17,651 bases of DNA from Bacteroidota bacterium (GTDB lineage: Bacteria; Bacteroidota; Bacteroidia; AKYH767-A; OLB10): positions 1 through 17,651 of the forward strand of contig JADKFA010000051.1 in the NCBI GenBank assembly GCA_016717725.1, read 5' to 3'. The translations under genes and the position numbers were made by a program. Positions 17,085-17,651 of this stretch are shown one piece after another. Position 1 is the first letter of the stretch. Every line of letters starts with the position of its first letter. Under the pieces are notes generated by a model, which saw only the letters and a program-made list of their open reading frames with translations, did no database searches and was not told the DNA's origin.

Positions 17085-17100
17085 CACCAATCTCCACCAT

Positions 17101-17119
17101 CCCGGATAGCTATCGGGAT
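17101..17119. repeat. Palindrome copy with one extra G
   Basis: CCCGGATAGCTATCGGGAT matches the family apart from one added G in the left arm. The distance to the neighbouring copy is about 17 bp. Confidence 0.65.
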
Positions 17120-17651
17120 ACCACTCAGTCTCCTTATATAGCTAACACGATCACCAATTAACCTAATGCTGTGCACCACCAACCCGCTTCTCAACTTCGG
17201 TTCAAACCATGTTATTTTCGGCGGCATAATCTGATTGGTATCTGCAATATCAATCAATTGTTTCATGGTAACTGGATATAATGCAAATGCAATCTTTCAT
17301 ATCGCCGAATCAACCCTCAGATTTCATCCTCTTAACCCTCTGGAGTCCACCTACAAAATCAATGCGCTTTGTCTTTACGTAAGTCATAATAGATATTAAA
17401 GATAGTGTTCCAATACTCTTTAGAAAGTATAGTTATATCCAGTACACCAATCACGTCGTTGTCATCATACGCTCCTCCGTTGCTTGTAGTGCATACCATT
17501 TTCCATCCAGGTAAAGCATACTGAACTCTTTAAGACAGTTTCGCTGGACGAAATTCTGGAAGTTCCTTTTTCTGTGATTTCGAAATTTTCTTTTAATTTT
17601 TTCAAGGATGTCACTTGCCGAATGCCCATTCAAATCTTTGATGACACGATT

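Larger units (their letters stand above)
17024..17651 (-). pseudogene. DUF1015 family protein, C-terminal part (frameshifted, runs off the window)
   Basis: DUF1015 proteins are widespread in Bacteroidota, often beside serine-biosynthesis genes; no established function is known to me. Minus-strand text reads NRVIKDLNGHSASDILEKI (from the window edge), MLYLDGKWYALQATE, DVIGVLD-like text, KRIDFVGGL, then the clean segment MKQLIDIADTNQIMPPKITW and FEPKLRSGLVVHSI, which is the usual C-terminal block. At least five indels lie between 17270 and 17600. Relatives normally end at about GLVVHSI (about 17165). Here the open frame continues for some 45 residues, across two palindrome copies, to a stop at 17024, so the native stop is either lost or masked by another indel. 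The N-terminal two thirds of the gene lie beyond the window. Confidence 0.8.

Noticed and set aside
16779..17119. CRISPR array made from the clustered repeats
   Set aside because: Copies are palindromic, of unequal length, with spacings from a few to over 200 bp and no uniform spacers or cas genes.

Overview
The window is AT-rich and looks like a chromosomal piece of a Bacteroidota genome, probably of the Flavobacteriales/Crocinitomicaceae kind. The reasons are a TPR-membrane-adenylate cyclase protein, a viroplasmin-RNase H fusion, DUF5723-type outer-membrane proteins and a DUF1015 protein, all in forms typical of that phylum. The finer placement is a guess. No rRNA, tRNA or CRISPR array was seen.

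A key caveat is that single-base insertions and deletions break many genes while the protein sequence on either side of each break stays conserved. Some stretches are clean (RNase H 1617-2255, ATP-grasp 6906-7907, second DUF5723 copy 11982-13433). Others are riddled with breaks (290-1400, 5100-6050, 15050-17650). This pattern fits unpolished sequence better than genuine decay, though real pseudogenes cannot be excluded. Gene limits below are repaired limits wherever the frame can be followed across an indel.

Layout. (1) 2-1401, plus: C-terminal part of a TPR/transmembrane adenylate cyclase, badly frameshifted. (2) 1617-2255, minus: viroplasmin-RNase H. (3) 2587-4617: an insertion sequence of the IS4-like DDE type, inserted exactly inside a copy of an 18-bp palindrome (TCCCGATAGCTATCGGGA) and flanked by a 10-bp duplication of its core. 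The same palindrome recurs as a cluster near 16.8-17.1 kb. (4) 4780-8745, minus: a four-gene set read esterase > ATP-grasp > GCS2-type carboxylate-amine ligase > class I glutamine-amidotransferase-like protein. It holds two amide-bond-forming enzymes and two hydrolases and is the best candidate here for an undescribed biosynthetic system. A strong hairpin terminator lies between the ATP-grasp and GCS2 genes. (5) 8895-10197, plus: a GlcD-like FAD-linked oxidase that lacks about 35 residues of its FAD-binding loop. (6) 10282-13433, plus: two tandem, closely related DUF5723-type outer-membrane proteins; the first carries two one-base indels. (7) 15740 down to 13442, minus: a tight operon of alpha/beta hydrolase, YggS and isoaspartyl peptidase/L-asparaginase, ending 8 bases from the convergent DUF5723 gene. 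(8) 15812 to about 16860, minus: an unidentified, heavily frameshifted coding region. (9) 17024-17651, minus: C-terminal part of a DUF1015 protein whose frame runs on through two copies of the palindrome.
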